This document shows positions 55,376 through 64,000 of a stretch of DNA of 64,000 nucleotides, one piece after another; the first letter of the stretch is position 1; each line of letters starts with the position of its first letter. A model generated the notes under the pieces. The model searched no databases, was not told where the DNA came from, and saw nothing but the letters and a program-made list of their open reading frames with translations. Location: positions 1 to 64,000 of the forward strand of contig NZ_JBBPHP010000028.1 of NCBI RefSeq assembly GCF_038039535.1, in the 5' to 3' direction. Both the position numbers and the translations under genes were made by a program. Origin of the DNA: Catalinimonas sp038039535 (GTDB lineage: Bacteria > Bacteroidota > Bacteroidia > Cytophagales > Cyclobacteriaceae).

Positions 55376-56875
55376 TTATTTTTTTGTAAAATCTATCAAT
55401 AAATCAGCAATCTTTCGGTCGTTTGCCAAACGAGGCACCTTATTTTGACCACCCAATTTTCCCTGGCTTTTCATATATTCTCTAAATGCATTAGGCTGCA
55501 AAGGTATAATTTTCAAATTTCTTAAAATATTTCCTGATATTAGGTCATCGTAATAAGAATTCAACTTTTGCAGGTGTAAATTTAGTTCTTTTTCAAAGCC
55601 TTCCAAATCATGAGGGGGATGAGAAAACTCTACAAACCATTCATGTAAAGGTAATCCGCTTTCTGGATTGACTTGTGGAGCAACTGTAAATTCCACTATC
55701 TCTGTTTCAGTATACTTCTGACAAGCAAGATTCATAGCTTTTTCCACTTCTTCTCCTATAACATGCTCTCCGAAAGCAGATATAAAATGTTTGATTCTGC
55801 CGCTTACAACCAAACGGTGAGGATACTTGGAAACAAATTTAACAGTGTCCCCTATTGAATATCCCCATAGCCCAGCATTACTATTGATGACCAAAGCATA
55901 ATTTACACCAATTTCAACTTCATGAATGCTGATTCTCTTTGGATTATCCTGATGAACCTGGTCTACAGGTATAAATTCATAAAATATTCCAGTATCAAGC
56001 AGTAAGAGTAAGCCTTCTTCCTGTTGAGAATCCTGATATGCAATAAAACCCTCTGAAGCGGGATAGGTCTCAATTGAATCTATTGGTCTACCTATTGATT
56101 CAAATATTTTTTTGCGATATGGAGCAAAATTTACTCCCCCGTACACAAAGACAGAAAAATTAGGGAACACCTCTCCTACTGGCTTACCGGTTCGCTCTAT
56201 TATCCACTCAAAATACATTTGTACCCAGGGAGGAATACCCGAAATCAACGTCATGTCTTGAGTGATAGTCTCATCCACAATCTTGTCTAGCTTATCTTCC
56301 CAATCTTCTATGCAATTAGTGGCATAAGAGGGTAATTGATTGGTTCTTAAATATCCAGGTACATGATGATTGACTAATCCTGATAAGCGGCCAGTTGGTA
56401 CTCCAGCCTTCTCATCAAGAGTCGGACTACCTGACAAAAAGATGAGTTTTCCGTCCAAAAAGTCAGATTTACCAGTTTTATGAACATAACTTAGCAATGC
56501 ATTTCTTGCTGAGTTAATATGATTTGGAATGGATTCTTTAGTGATTGGAATATATTTAGTTCCCGAAGTAGTACCAGAAGTTTTAGCAAAGTAAGCAGGC
56601 TTTCCACTCCACAGCACATCCTTTTCACCTTTTAAAATCCTGTTTATATAAGGGGATAAAGCTTCATAATCTCTTACTGGCACAGCTTCCCTAAAATCCT
56701 CATATGTTCGGATATCTTTAAAATGATGATCTTTACCAAACTGAGTGTTTTTTCCTTTCTCTACTAAGTATCTCAGTATTTTTTCCTGTGACCTTTCAGG
56801 CTGCTGACTCCACTGTTTTTGTTGCTTTGCTATATACGCAGCAAAAGGCCTGCTTAAACTTGATCTAATTCCCAT
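55376..56875 (-). CDS. GH3 family acyl-acid amido synthetase-like protein
   Basis: A 499-residue protein of the GH3 family, adenylating enzymes best known in plants for joining amino acids to auxin or jasmonate. Motifs: A-K-T-S-G-T-T-S-G-T-K-Y-I-P (ATP site), Y-P-A-S-E-G-F-I-A, Y-S-I-G-D-T-V-K-F, and G-R-I-K-H-F-I-S-A-F-G-E-H. Bacteroidota carry many such genes, with unknown substrates. It is the first gene of the dxr-rseP operon. Its start lies only 16 bp past the rplT terminator, so the promoter must overlap it or transcription must read through. Confidence 0.9.
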   Translation of the reverse strand: MGIRSSLSRPFAAYIAKQQKQWSQQPERSQEKILRYLVEKGKNTQFGKDHHFKDIRTYEDFREAVPVRDYEALSPYINRILKGEKDVLWSGKPAYFAKTSGTTSGTKYIPITKESIPNHINSARNALLSYVHKTGKSDFLDGKLIFLSGSPTLDEKAGVPTGRLSGLVNHHVPGYLRTNQLPSYATNCIEDWEDKLDKIVDETITQDMTLISGIPPWVQMYFEWIIERTGKPVGEVFPNFSVFVYGGVNFAPYRKKIFESIGRPIDSIETYPASEGFIAYQDSQQEEGLLLLLDTGIFYEFIPVDQVHQDNPKRISIHEVEIGVNYALVINSNAGLWGYSIGDTVKFVSKYPHRLVVSGRIKHFISAFGEHVIGEEVEKAMNLACQKYTETEIVEFTVAPQVNPESGLPLHEWFVEFSHPPHDLEGFEKELNLHLQKLNSYYDDLISGNILRNLKIIPLQPNAFREYMKSQGKLGGQNKVPRLANDRKIADLLIDFTKK

Positions 56876-56891
56876 AAATAAAATAACACAT

Positions 56892-56918
56892 AAAAAAAGC
56901 CCTAAACTAGCTAGGGCT
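56892..56918 (-). terminator. Terminator after rplT
   Basis: AGCCCTA (56898-56904) pairs with TAGGGCT (56912-56918) around a 7-nt loop. On the minus strand a run of about seven T follows. It lies about 28 bp past the rplT stop and ends the thrS-infC-rpmI-rplT group. Confidence 0.9.
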
Positions 56919-56946
56919 TATTATAACTGAAAGTAAATATAATATG

Positions 56947-57291
56947 TTACTTCACTTTATCAACGATTGCCTTAAAAGCATCCGGATGATTCATGGCAAG
57001 ATCTGCAAGAACTTTGCGATTTAAATCTATCCCCTGAGTTTTAAGTGCTCCCATAAACTGAGAATAAGATATCCCATACGCTCTTACTCCGGCATTAATT
57101 CTTTGAATCCAAAGCTGACGTATTTCTCTTTTCTTAGCTTTGCGATCACGGTAGGCATACTGCTGACCTTTCTCAACGGCATTTTTAGCTACTGTCCAAA
57201 CATTACTTCTGCGTCCCCAATAGCCTTTGGCCTGTTTTAGGACTTTCTTTCTTCTCGCTCTTGAAGCGACATTATTGACTGATCTTGGCAT
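56947..57291 (-). CDS. rplT: 50S ribosomal protein L20
   Basis: A 114-residue L20. It starts P-R-S-V-N-N-V-A-S-R-A-R-R-K-K and carries the G-Y-W-G-R-R-S, R-D-R-K-A-K-K-R-E and A-L-K-T-Q-G-I-D-L-N-R-K blocks. It binds 23S rRNA early in assembly and, in some bacteria, represses its own operon. It is the last gene of infC-rpmI-rplT, 84 bp after rpmI, with a strong terminator downstream. Confidence 0.98.
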   Translation of the reverse strand: MPRSVNNVASRARRKKVLKQAKGYWGRRSNVWTVAKNAVEKGQQYAYRDRKAKKREIRQLWIQRINAGVRAYGISYSQFMGALKTQGIDLNRKVLADLAMNHPDAFKAIVDKVK

Positions 57292-57375
57292 TTCTTAGTT
57301 AAACGTTTTTGAGATATGGTGGCTTTTCAGCACTTATTACCAAACCTCTGGTGAACAAAAAAACCTGATGGTTCA

Positions 57376-57570
57376 TTAAATGTTAAGCATATCTTTGATA
57401 CGAGACTCATCTGACTTGTGCACGAGGGCAGCATGTGTTAAATTACGCTTCCGCTTGGTGGACTTCTTAGTCAAAATGTGACTCTTAAAAGCATGCTTAC
57501 GCTTGATCTTTCCGGTCCCAGTCAGTTTAAATCGCTTTTTTGCGCCTGACTTGGTTTTCACTTTCGGCAT
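57376..57570 (-). CDS. rpmI: 50S ribosomal protein L35
   Basis: A 64-residue L35. P-K-V-K-T-K-S-G-A-K-K-R-F at the start, then K-R-K-H-A-F-K-S-H and the C-terminal I-K-D-M-L. Very basic and of standard length. It sits between infC and rplT in the usual order. Confidence 0.98.
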   Translation of the reverse strand: MPKVKTKSGAKKRFKLTGTGKIKRKHAFKSHILTKKSTKRKRNLTHAALVHKSDESRIKDMLNI

Positions 57571-57614
57571 CTTTACTTATTTATATGATTAATTATAATA
57601 AAAGACTAGAGATA

Positions 57615-58172
57615 TTAACTTTTAGCTTTTTGAGGTTTGGGTGCCATCATTACCGTCATACGCTTTCCTACCAATTTTGGCATTTCTTCAACCTTACCCA
57701 AGTCTTCCAATTCCTGGGCGAACTTAAGTAATAACATTTCTCCCCTTTCTTTAAAGACGATAGTACGTCCTACAAAGTGAACATATGCTTTTACCTTCGC
57801 TCCATCTTTAAGGAAACCTTTGGCGTGATTAAGCTTGAACTGAAAGTCATGATCATCGGTATTAGGCCCAAAACGAATTTCTTTGACAACAGTTTTTTGA
57901 GATTTCTGCTTAATTTCCTTTTGCTTCTTCTTCTGCTCGTATTTGAACTTTGAATAGTCAATAATCTTGCAGACAGGTGGGTCTGCCTTGGGAGAAATCT
58001 CTACCAGATCCAGATTCTGATTCTGCGCCATTTTAACCGCAGTATCTATATCGTGAATCTCGTTGTCAGCATTATCGCCAACTACACGGACGAATTGTGC
58101 TCTGATTTTTTCGTTTATCTTGTAAGGCTCTTCAGTCCTTCTGACAAATCCTCTTTTCTTAAATTTGCTAAT
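57615..58172 (-). CDS. infC: Translation initiation factor IF-3, AUU start
   Basis: A 185-residue IF-3. The first ATG in frame (58031) would give only 138 residues and cut off half the N-domain. Upstream the same frame encodes the conserved N-domain: R-R-T-E-E-P-Y-K-I-N-E-K-I-R-A and V-R-V-V-G. No ATG, GTG or TTG precedes it before an in-frame stop. An ATT at 58172-58170 lies 6 nt after GGAGG, and initiation at AUU is the known self-regulating start of infC in many bacteria. The C-domain (V-K-E-I-R-F-G-P-N-T, V-G-K-R-M-T-V-M-M-A-P) is normal. Confidence 0.95.
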   Translation of the reverse strand: MSKFKKRGFVRRTEEPYKINEKIRAQFVRVVGDNADNEIHDIDTAVKMAQNQNLDLVEISPKADPPVCKIIDYSKFKYEQKKKQKEIKQKSQKTVVKEIRFGPNTDDHDFQFKLNHAKGFLKDGAKVKAYVHFVGRTIVFKERGEMLLLKFAQELEDLGKVEEMPKLVGKRMTVMMAPKPQKAKS

Positions 58173-58175
58173 TTT

Positions 58176-58186
58176 CTACCTCCTTT
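58176..58186 (-). promoter_or_regulatory. Strong Shine-Dalgarno sequence of infC
   Basis: On the minus strand AAAGGAGGTAG precedes the ATT start by 3 nt, with GGAGG 6 nt away. Strong ribosome-binding sites are rare in this window, so this one supports the AUU start. In Escherichia coli the AUU start lets IF-3 limit its own translation. Confidence 0.85.
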
Positions 58187-58315
58187 GGTTTGTTAAAAAT
58201 ATATTTTGCAAATATCAAGTAATATTTACTATTATCAAAAAGCAATAACTATAAAATAATACAAAATAAGGCAAATAAAGTTTCACCATTACCTGATTTT
58301 AAAGATAATTAGAAC

Positions 58316-60253
58316 CTAATTTTTTTGTGTTTGGCTCTGAAAGTAGCTTACAAACTCATCAAAACCAAAGCTTCCCACATCACCTTCGCCATGTTTACGT
58401 ACAGACAATCCTTGCTCCTCCTGCTCTTTTTCGCCTACTATCAGCATGTAAGGAATTTTATTGACTTCTGCGTCTCTAATCTTTCTTCCAATCTTCTCAT
58501 CCCTATGATCAATGATTCCTCTGATATCATGCTCGGCCATTTTCTGATGTATCTGTTCAGCATATTCAGCATATTTTTCAGAGATAGGCAATATTGTAAC
58601 CTGCTCAGGTGCTAACCAAAGGGGAAGATTTCCACCCGTATGCTCCAACAAAATAGCAACAAAACGTTCCATTGAGCCAAATGGTGCACGGTGAATCATC
58701 ACTGGACGATGTTTTTGGTTATCTGCTCCGGTGTAAGTCAGTTCAAACCTTTCAGGCAAGTTGTAGTCAACTTGGATAGTACCCAACTGCCACTGACGAC
58801 CGAGGGCATCTTTGACCATAAAATCTAATTTTGGCCCATAAAAAGCAGCTTCACCATATTCTGTGACTGTATTTAAGTTCTTTTCTTCTGCCGCTTCTAC
58901 AATTGCCTGTTCAGATATCTCCCAGTTTTGATCGCTTCCAATATACTTAGAATGATCCTCCTGATCCCGTAATGAAATCTGTGCAGTAAAGTTTTCAAAA
59001 CCTAAGGAGTTAAACACATACATTACTAAGTCAATGACTTTCTTAAACTCATCTTTAACCTGATCCGGGCGGCAAAAAATATGCGCATCATCTTGTGTAA
59101 ACCCTCTTACGCGAGTTAGACCATGTAATTCGCCGCTTTGCTCATAGCGGTAGACTGTACCAAACTCAGCAAAACGTATGGGTAATTCTTTATAGGAATG
59201 CGGCTTGCTCTTATAGATTTCACAGTGGTGTGGACAGTTCATGGGTTTGAGTAAAAACTCTTCATCCTCATTTGGAGTTTTAATTGGACGAAAAGAATCC
59301 TGCCCATACTTTTCATAATGGCCGGAAGTGACATAAAGCTGCTTCTGACCGATATGAGGAGAAATAACCTGCTCGTAGCCTGCCTTACGCTGAGCTTTTT
59401 TCAGGAAGTTTTCCAATCTTTCCCGCAGCAGTACTCCCTTAGGCAACCAGAGTGGTAACCCTGCACCTACTTTTTCAGAAAAAGTAAATAACTCCAGTTC
59501 CTTACCCAGTTTGCGGTGGTCACGCTTTTTGGCCTCTTCCAGCATTTCCAGATACTCTTTCAGTTCTTTCTGCTTTGGAAAAGTAATGCCGTAAATCCGA
59601 GTAAGCTGCTTGTTATTTTCGTCTCCACGCCAGTAAGCACCGGCTACATTCAGTAGTTTTACTGCCTTGATAAAGCCAGTATTAGGAATATGTGGTCCAC
59701 GGCAAAGGTCAGTAAAATTCCCTTGTTTATAGAAAGTGATACTACCATCCTCTAATCTATCCAGCAGATCAAGCTTGTATTCGTCACCTTTTTCTTTATA
59801 ATACTTAACAGCAGAAGCTTTGGTCATAGGAATGCGCTCATACTCATTCTTTTCTCTGGCAAGCTCCAGCATTTTTTGCTCAATCTTCTCAAGCTCATCG
59901 GAGCTGAATTCTCTGTCACCGAAGTCTACATCATAATAATAGCCGTTTTCAATAGGTGGTCCTATGCCCAATTTGATTCCGGGATACAGTGCTTCCAGTG
60001 CTTCAGCCATCAGGTGTGCTGAAGAATGCCAAAAGGTAGATTTTCCTTCGGTATCTTTCCAGGTCAATAACTGAACTTCTGAATCTTGCTCAATTGCACG
60101 GGTAGCATCCCAAACTTCACCATTTACTTTGGCAGCCAACACATTACGCGCCAGCCCTTCGCTAATACTTTGTGCTATTTCTAATCCACTAATTCCTTGG
60201 GGGTATTCTCTTTGTGATCCGTCAGGTAGTGTAATCTTGATTTCTTTACTCAT
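58316..60253 (-). CDS. thrS: Threonine--tRNA ligase
   Basis: A 645-residue class II tRNA synthetase. A TGS domain (I-T-L-P-D-G-S) is followed by the editing domain (H-S-S-A-H-L-M-A-E-A, then a Y-Y-Y-D-V-D-F block). The catalytic core has the zinc Cys in M-N-C-P-H-H-C and motif 2 around R-F-A-E-F-G-T-V-Y-R-Y-E. An anticodon-binding domain ends it. Standard length. It precedes infC by 143 bp, the common thrS-infC order, and follows the TPR lipoprotein gene by 13 bp. Confidence 0.98.
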   Translation of the reverse strand: MSKEIKITLPDGSQREYPQGISGLEIAQSISEGLARNVLAAKVNGEVWDATRAIEQDSEVQLLTWKDTEGKSTFWHSSAHLMAEALEALYPGIKLGIGPPIENGYYYDVDFGDREFSSDELEKIEQKMLELAREKNEYERIPMTKASAVKYYKEKGDEYKLDLLDRLEDGSITFYKQGNFTDLCRGPHIPNTGFIKAVKLLNVAGAYWRGDENNKQLTRIYGITFPKQKELKEYLEMLEEAKKRDHRKLGKELELFTFSEKVGAGLPLWLPKGVLLRERLENFLKKAQRKAGYEQVISPHIGQKQLYVTSGHYEKYGQDSFRPIKTPNEDEEFLLKPMNCPHHCEIYKSKPHSYKELPIRFAEFGTVYRYEQSGELHGLTRVRGFTQDDAHIFCRPDQVKDEFKKVIDLVMYVFNSLGFENFTAQISLRDQEDHSKYIGSDQNWEISEQAIVEAAEEKNLNTVTEYGEAAFYGPKLDFMVKDALGRQWQLGTIQVDYNLPERFELTYTGADNQKHRPVMIHRAPFGSMERFVAILLEHTGGNLPLWLAPEQVTILPISEKYAEYAEQIHQKMAEHDIRGIIDHRDEKIGRKIRDAEVNKIPYMLIVGEKEQEEQGLSVRKHGEGDVGSFGFDEFVSYFQSQTQKN

Positions 60254-60266
60254 ATAAAATTTACTC

Positions 60267-61433
60267 TTACTGATTCTCAGGTTCGTCAGGCGTAATTGGC
60301 TGCAAGGGAGCCAATCCTTTTTTCATTTTTTCAAACTGTTCTTCCTGCTGCTTCTGCCACAAATATGCAACTTTTCTACGGAGATAGTCTAGTTCATCTA
60401 CAGCTATTTTGTAAAGCTCCTGCTGTTGTAAGGAATCTTTTTCCAAAATCTCCTCATACTTTGTAATTGCCTGCTGATAATTTCTTCGGTTATCATAAAT
60501 TCTGGCCTGAATAATAAGCGCTTCTTTGTCATTAGGACGAGAGCCGAGCATTTGATTGGCATAATAATCAGCTGAATCGTACCAGTTTTTTTGATAATAC
60601 AACTGCATCAACTCTTTGTTGAGTAAAAACTGATCTATTTTTCCACTATCTTTTATTTTGTAGAAAATAGCGCTCGCACTATCTGTATTCCCTACCCTCT
60701 GTAAAATCTGAGCCTGCTGAAACAACAAACGATCACTTATATTCCCCTGCTGAGAGGCAAGGTTTTTATCCATATACATACGAGCCTTCTGATAACTCTG
60801 AGTATTCATATACATATCCACCAGTGCCTCATATACATCAGCTTTCGCTGCTCCAAATTCTAAGCTTTTGAGCAGCTGCGTCTCAGCCGATGCTGTATCT
60901 TTTCTGGAAGCTAATGCTTTACCCTTCATCAAATAGTTGTATGGATTTTTTGGCGCTAAAGCCAAGGCACTATCACTATATAAAAGTGCATCAGTATAAT
61001 AATTACTGTTGAGGCTGGCCTGGGCTAATATTTCGTACAACTCTACTGAAGCGCCTCCAAAACGAAGTGCAGCCTTAGCATCATTGAAGGCCTCACGGTT
61101 TTGTCCTTTTTGCAAATGCACCTTAGCACTGGTCAGATGATACAGTGGGTCCTCGTCGTTCAGTTCTAAAGCCTTCCTTATACTCGCTAACGCATTGTTG
61201 GACTTATTCTGCTTCAGTAATAACTCAGCCCTGCGGTAATATGCTTCTGCATTATCCGGCTCTTCATCAATAATTTCGTTGACAACTGTTAATCCATAAT
61301 CGTAATAAGAAGGATCAAAGTCAGGTAGCTCAGGAATTTGATGTTGCTCTGATTGAGCGCAGGAGCCTATCAGGCTACTGACTATAATGACCAATACGTA
61401 TTTTGCGGGTAATTGCTTCAAGAAAAAATTCAT
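60267..61433 (-). CDS. TPR-repeat lipoprotein
   Basis: A 388-residue protein with lipobox L-I-G-S-C (Cys near residue 26), so likely a lipoprotein. It is followed by about nine TPR units (A-E-A-Y-Y-R-R-A-E-L-L, A-L-A-S-I-R-K-A-L-E-L, N-P-Y-N-Y-L-M-K-G-K-A-L and others). TPR arrays act as protein-binding scaffolds; the partner is unknown. It lies 13 bp upstream of thrS and may be transcribed with it. Confidence 0.85.
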   Translation of the reverse strand: MNFFLKQLPAKYVLVIIVSSLIGSCAQSEQHQIPELPDFDPSYYDYGLTVVNEIIDEEPDNAEAYYRRAELLLKQNKSNNALASIRKALELNDEDPLYHLTSAKVHLQKGQNREAFNDAKAALRFGGASVELYEILAQASLNSNYYTDALLYSDSALALAPKNPYNYLMKGKALASRKDTASAETQLLKSLEFGAAKADVYEALVDMYMNTQSYQKARMYMDKNLASQQGNISDRLLFQQAQILQRVGNTDSASAIFYKIKDSGKIDQFLLNKELMQLYYQKNWYDSADYYANQMLGSRPNDKEALIIQARIYDNRRNYQQAITKYEEILEKDSLQQQELYKIAVDELDYLRRKVAYLWQKQQEEQFEKMKKGLAPLQPITPDEPENQ

Positions 61434-61487
61434 TTGATAATTTGTTTCACACTTTATAACACAATTATCGTAGAAAACATTGGAAAT

Positions 61488-62459
61488 TTAACGGTAAAAA
61501 CTGCCTACATCTGTCATGGTATTCTTGTCTTCCGCATACATAGCATAATCAAAACCTTTGTGCAATGCATAAGATCCTACTTCCCCATTTTTACCGAGCG
61601 CCAGGAATCCGATCTGAATATCTTTGGCATTTTTCTGCTTGGAGATGCGCTTGATCGCTACCTCGCAGGCTTCTTGGGGGGAATAGCCCTGACGCATCAA
61701 CTCTACAATAAGGTGAGCACCACATATTTTGATTATGGCTTCTCCCATACCGGTGGCAGTGGCTGCACCAATTTCATTATCAACGTACAACCCAGCTCCA
61801 ATAATTGGAGAATCTCCTACCCTGCCATGCATTTTGTATGCCAATCCACTGGTAGTACAAGCTCCTGATAAATTTCCTGCTTCGTCCAGGGCAAGCATGC
61901 CTATCGTATCGTGATTTTCTATATTGATGATTGGTTTATATTCCGCTTCTTTCAGCCATTCCTTCCAGGCTTTTTCGGCCCTTTCGGTAAGCAAATTTTG
62001 TTTCTTAAAGCCCTGATCCAGCGCAAATTGTTGTGCGCCTTCACCCACCAACATCACATGAGGTGTTTTTTCCATTACCATTCTGGCCACCGACACTGGG
62101 TGTAAAATTTCTTCCAGGCAGGCCACTGCTCCACACTCGCCATTTTCATCCATGATACAGGCATCCAGGGTGACACGACCGTCACGATCGGGCAATCCGC
62201 CATAACCAACACTCAGATTGTCTTCTGCCTCTGTAACCCTTACACCAGCCTCCACGGCATCCAATGCACTGCCTCCCTGAGAAAGGATCTTCCACGCGCC
62301 TTCATTGGCCGCTAATCCATGACGCCAGGTAGAAACCACAACTGGTTTCCTGGCTTTATAAATTACTCTGTTACCAAATGTTGACCTGAAAGAGGTAAGT
62401 GGACCTATTCCAAAAGTAGCAGCAGAAATTTTCTTTAAAAACGATCTTCTTTGTGTCAT
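61488..62459 (-). CDS. Glycosylasparaginase/isoaspartyl peptidase (Ntn hydrolase) with Tat-like signal
   Basis: A 323-residue Ntn-hydrolase of the AspG/glycosylasparaginase family. An N-terminal Q-R-R-S-F-L-K-K-I-S-A-A signal suggests export. The nucleophile Thr, freed by self-cleavage, is in N-H-D-T-I-G-M-L-A-L (about residue 184), with H-G-R-V-G-D-S-P-I-I-G-A-G-L and the T-A-T-G-M-G-E block further on. It cleaves the Asn-sugar bond of N-glycans or isoaspartyl/Asn amides; export fits glycan scavenging. It lies 54 bp upstream of the TPR lipoprotein gene. Confidence 0.9.
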   Translation of the reverse strand: MTQRRSFLKKISAATFGIGPLTSFRSTFGNRVIYKARKPVVVSTWRHGLAANEGAWKILSQGGSALDAVEAGVRVTEAEDNLSVGYGGLPDRDGRVTLDACIMDENGECGAVACLEEILHPVSVARMVMEKTPHVMLVGEGAQQFALDQGFKKQNLLTERAEKAWKEWLKEAEYKPIINIENHDTIGMLALDEAGNLSGACTTSGLAYKMHGRVGDSPIIGAGLYVDNEIGAATATGMGEAIIKICGAHLIVELMRQGYSPQEACEVAIKRISKQKNAKDIQIGFLALGKNGEVGSYALHKGFDYAMYAEDKNTMTDVGSFYR

Positions 62460-62600
62460 GACAGGTTATAGCGTTAAATAAGTTGTGATTGTGTCTTTGT
62501 TAATCAAAGTTGCAGAAGCTTTAAAATTAGTGAATTCTCAGTGCTTTGGCACTGTTTGAACTTCAAAATCGTTGAATCCTCAAGCAATAAATGCCCAATT

Positions 62601-64000
62601 ATGAAGAAAGGCCAAATTTTATTGATTCTTATTTTTATAGTTACGGCCCAGCTGTCATTTGCACAGAGGACTCAGGAATACACCACCAACTCTAAAAAAG
62701 CAATTAAATATTATGTTGAGTCAACAAACTATTTTATTCGCAGACAATACGGCCCCGCTCTTGAATTACTTAGTGCTGCAGTAAGAAAAGATGGCAACTT
62801 TGCTGAAGCACATCTGAGAATGAGCAAAATTTTTAAAGCCATGGGGGATGAAGCTAACATGCAGCATCATCTGCAGAAAGTAGTCAAATCGGAATACAAC
62901 AACCCGAAATTTTCTGAAGCACATGTACTGCTGTCTGAAAAATACTTTGAGCAGGGTGATTATGATGAAGCCCGAAAACTCGCTGAACATATCGTCAATA
63001 TGAAAGGGGCTCATAAATTGATGCAGGACGACGCACGATATCTATTGGCCAATATTGAGTTTACTGAAAAAAATATTGATCAACCGGTAGATTTTAAGCC
63101 TCAGGCAGTACAAGGTGGAGTCAATCAGTTGGGCTTACAATATTTTCCCGTGCTTACGGTAGATCAAGAAAGCATGATTTTTACCGGAAGAAGAGGTAGT
63201 TTGCCACAATACGACGAAGACATTTATATCAGTAAAAAACAGGCAGATGGATTGTGGTCTAAACCTGAAATTCTGTCCGAAAATATCAATACCAGGGCCA
63301 ATGAAGGTACCTGCACCATTTCAGCGGACGGACGGACGCTTATATTTACTGCCTGCCAGGATAGAAGTGGCTTTGGAAGTTGTGACCTGTATATCAGTTA
63401 CAAAATCGGAGATGAATGGACAGTACCCAAGAATCTTGGTAATAAGGTTAACGGCTCTTCCTGGGAGTCACAACCTTCTCTTTCGGCTGACGGCAATACA
63501 TTATATTTTGTGTCCGACAGAAAAGGTGGGCATGGACGTAGAGATATCTACGTTACTTACCGTAATGATCAGGATGAATGGTGTGCTGCGGAGAATTTAG
63601 GTAAAGCTATTAATACTCCCAGAGATGAAGTATCTCCATTTATCCATGTCAATGGGCAAACGCTGTACTTTGCCTCCGATGGTTTACCCGGCTTTGGTAA
63701 ATTTGACCTTTATGTTGCTGAGAAGCATGAAAGTAGCTGGACCAAACCTACAAATCTGGGCTACCCTATCAATACCAAGGATGACCAGGCATCTCTTTTT
63801 ATCACAGCAGATGGCAAAGATGCTTATTACTCAAATGAAGAAAGGCAGGGTGACAGATACGTCAGCAGCATGATCTATACTTTTGTAATTCCTCAGGAGA
63901 TCAGAGTTACCAATAGAAGCAGTTATGTGGAAGGTGTGGTGTATGACGCAGTGACCCAAAAGCCAATCGGAGCAACTGTTGAACTAATGGATCTGAATAA
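62601..64000 (+). CDS. PorE-like TPR/PD40/carboxypeptidase-regulatory protein, truncated by window
   Basis: The first 466 codons of a larger gene running off the right edge. A signal peptide (L-S-F-A-Q near 22) is followed by TPR units (A-L-E-L-L-S-A-A-V-R-K, A-E-A-H-L-R-M-S-K). At least four PD40/WD40-like propeller repeats come next (T-I-S-A-D-G-R-T-L-I-F-T, S-L-S-A-D-G-N-T-L-Y-F-V-S-D). A carboxypeptidase-regulatory Ig fold begins at V-E-G-V-V-Y-D-A-V-T-Q-K-P-I. Missing is presumably an OmpA-like C-terminal domain, as in T9SS PorE. If so it anchors an outer-membrane machine to peptidoglycan. Confidence 0.8.
   Translation, partial: MKKGQILLILIFIVTAQLSFAQRTQEYTTNSKKAIKYYVESTNYFIRRQYGPALELLSAAVRKDGNFAEAHLRMSKIFKAMGDEANMQHHLQKVVKSEYNNPKFSEAHVLLSEKYFEQGDYDEARKLAEHIVNMKGAHKLMQDDARYLLANIEFTEKNIDQPVDFKPQAVQGGVNQLGLQYFPVLTVDQESMIFTGRRGSLPQYDEDIYISKKQADGLWSKPEILSENINTRANEGTCTISADGRTLIFTACQDRSGFGSCDLYISYKIGDEWTVPKNLGNKVNGSSWESQPSLSADGNTLYFVSDRKGGHGRRDIYVTYRNDQDEWCAAENLGKAINTPRDEVSPFIHVNGQTLYFASDGLPGFGKFDLYVAEKHESSWTKPTNLGYPINTKDDQASLFITADGKDAYYSNEERQGDRYVSSMIYTFVIPQEIRVTNRSSYVEGVVYDAVTQKPIGATVELMDLN

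Noticed and set aside
61413..61868. 151-codon plus-strand ORF opposite the glycosylasparaginase gene
   Set aside because: It mirrors a clear gene on the other strand and has no recognisable domain.

Overview
The window looks like a chromosomal stretch from a Bacteroidota bacterium, most likely order Cytophagales. Signs of this are several type IX secretion (T9SS) cargo proteins with C-terminal sorting tails, a gldA-gldF-gldG gliding-type ABC transporter, a PorV/PorQ-like barrel, a PorE-like TPR/PD40 protein at the right edge, and weak or absent Shine-Dalgarno sequences except at infC. I saw no tRNA, rRNA, CRISPR array, transposase or integrase.

Layout. 1-12.3 kb is an accessory-looking region of mostly single secreted or lipoprotein genes: two small envelope proteins, a DUF1059 protein, a T9SS subtilisin, a DUF6624-TPR lipoprotein, a nonsense-broken BNR lipoprotein, a sugar O-acetyltransferase, an exported ADP-ribosylglycohydrolase-like protein and a beta-barrel protein. 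12.2-13.1 kb holds a DUF433/DUF5615 toxin-antitoxin pair lying between two copies of the dnaG 3' end. 13-16.6 kb carries dnaG, mrp/apbC and a NifU-like gene. 16.7-19.8 kb is a T9SS M43 metalloprotease. 20-26.5 kb is a five-gene leucine-catabolism operon (both methylcrotonyl-CoA carboxylase subunits, methylglutaconyl-CoA hydratase, an acyl-CoA dehydrogenase, HMG-CoA lyase). 26.6-30.4 kb is ddl, a membrane PASTA protein and a T9SS cargo protein. 30.4-38.5 kb is a surface module: a HhH beta-barrel protein translationally coupled to a PorV/PorQ-like barrel, and a very large Ig-like/lamin-tail protein split by an in-frame TAG. 38.5-42.5 kb has an AlbA_2 regulator, a soluble histidine kinase, and a Tat-type oxidoreductase/isomerase pair. 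42.5-46 kb is gldA-gldF-gldG. 46-51 kb has lhgO, a MoeB/ThiF-rhodanese protein, folK and sppA. 51-53 kb holds a truncated WcaJ-like protein and a 694-bp AT-rich gap. 52.8-62.5 kb is mainly core genes on the minus strand: a glycosylasparaginase, a TPR lipoprotein, thrS-infC-rpmI-rplT, then GH3-dxr-rseP. The PorE-like gene starts at 62601 and runs off the edge.

Most notable. In two places a short gene cassette sits between two copies of the 3' end of a neighbouring gene: the small lipoprotein gene near 0.3/1.3 kb and dnaG near 12.2/13.1 kb. The cassette at dnaG carries the toxin-antitoxin pair, whose toxin is frameshifted and has lost its first acidic residue. Two other genes carry single in-frame stops. 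DnaG lacks all four zinc ligands of its N-terminal finger. infC starts at a rare AUU behind the only strong Shine-Dalgarno sequence I noticed.
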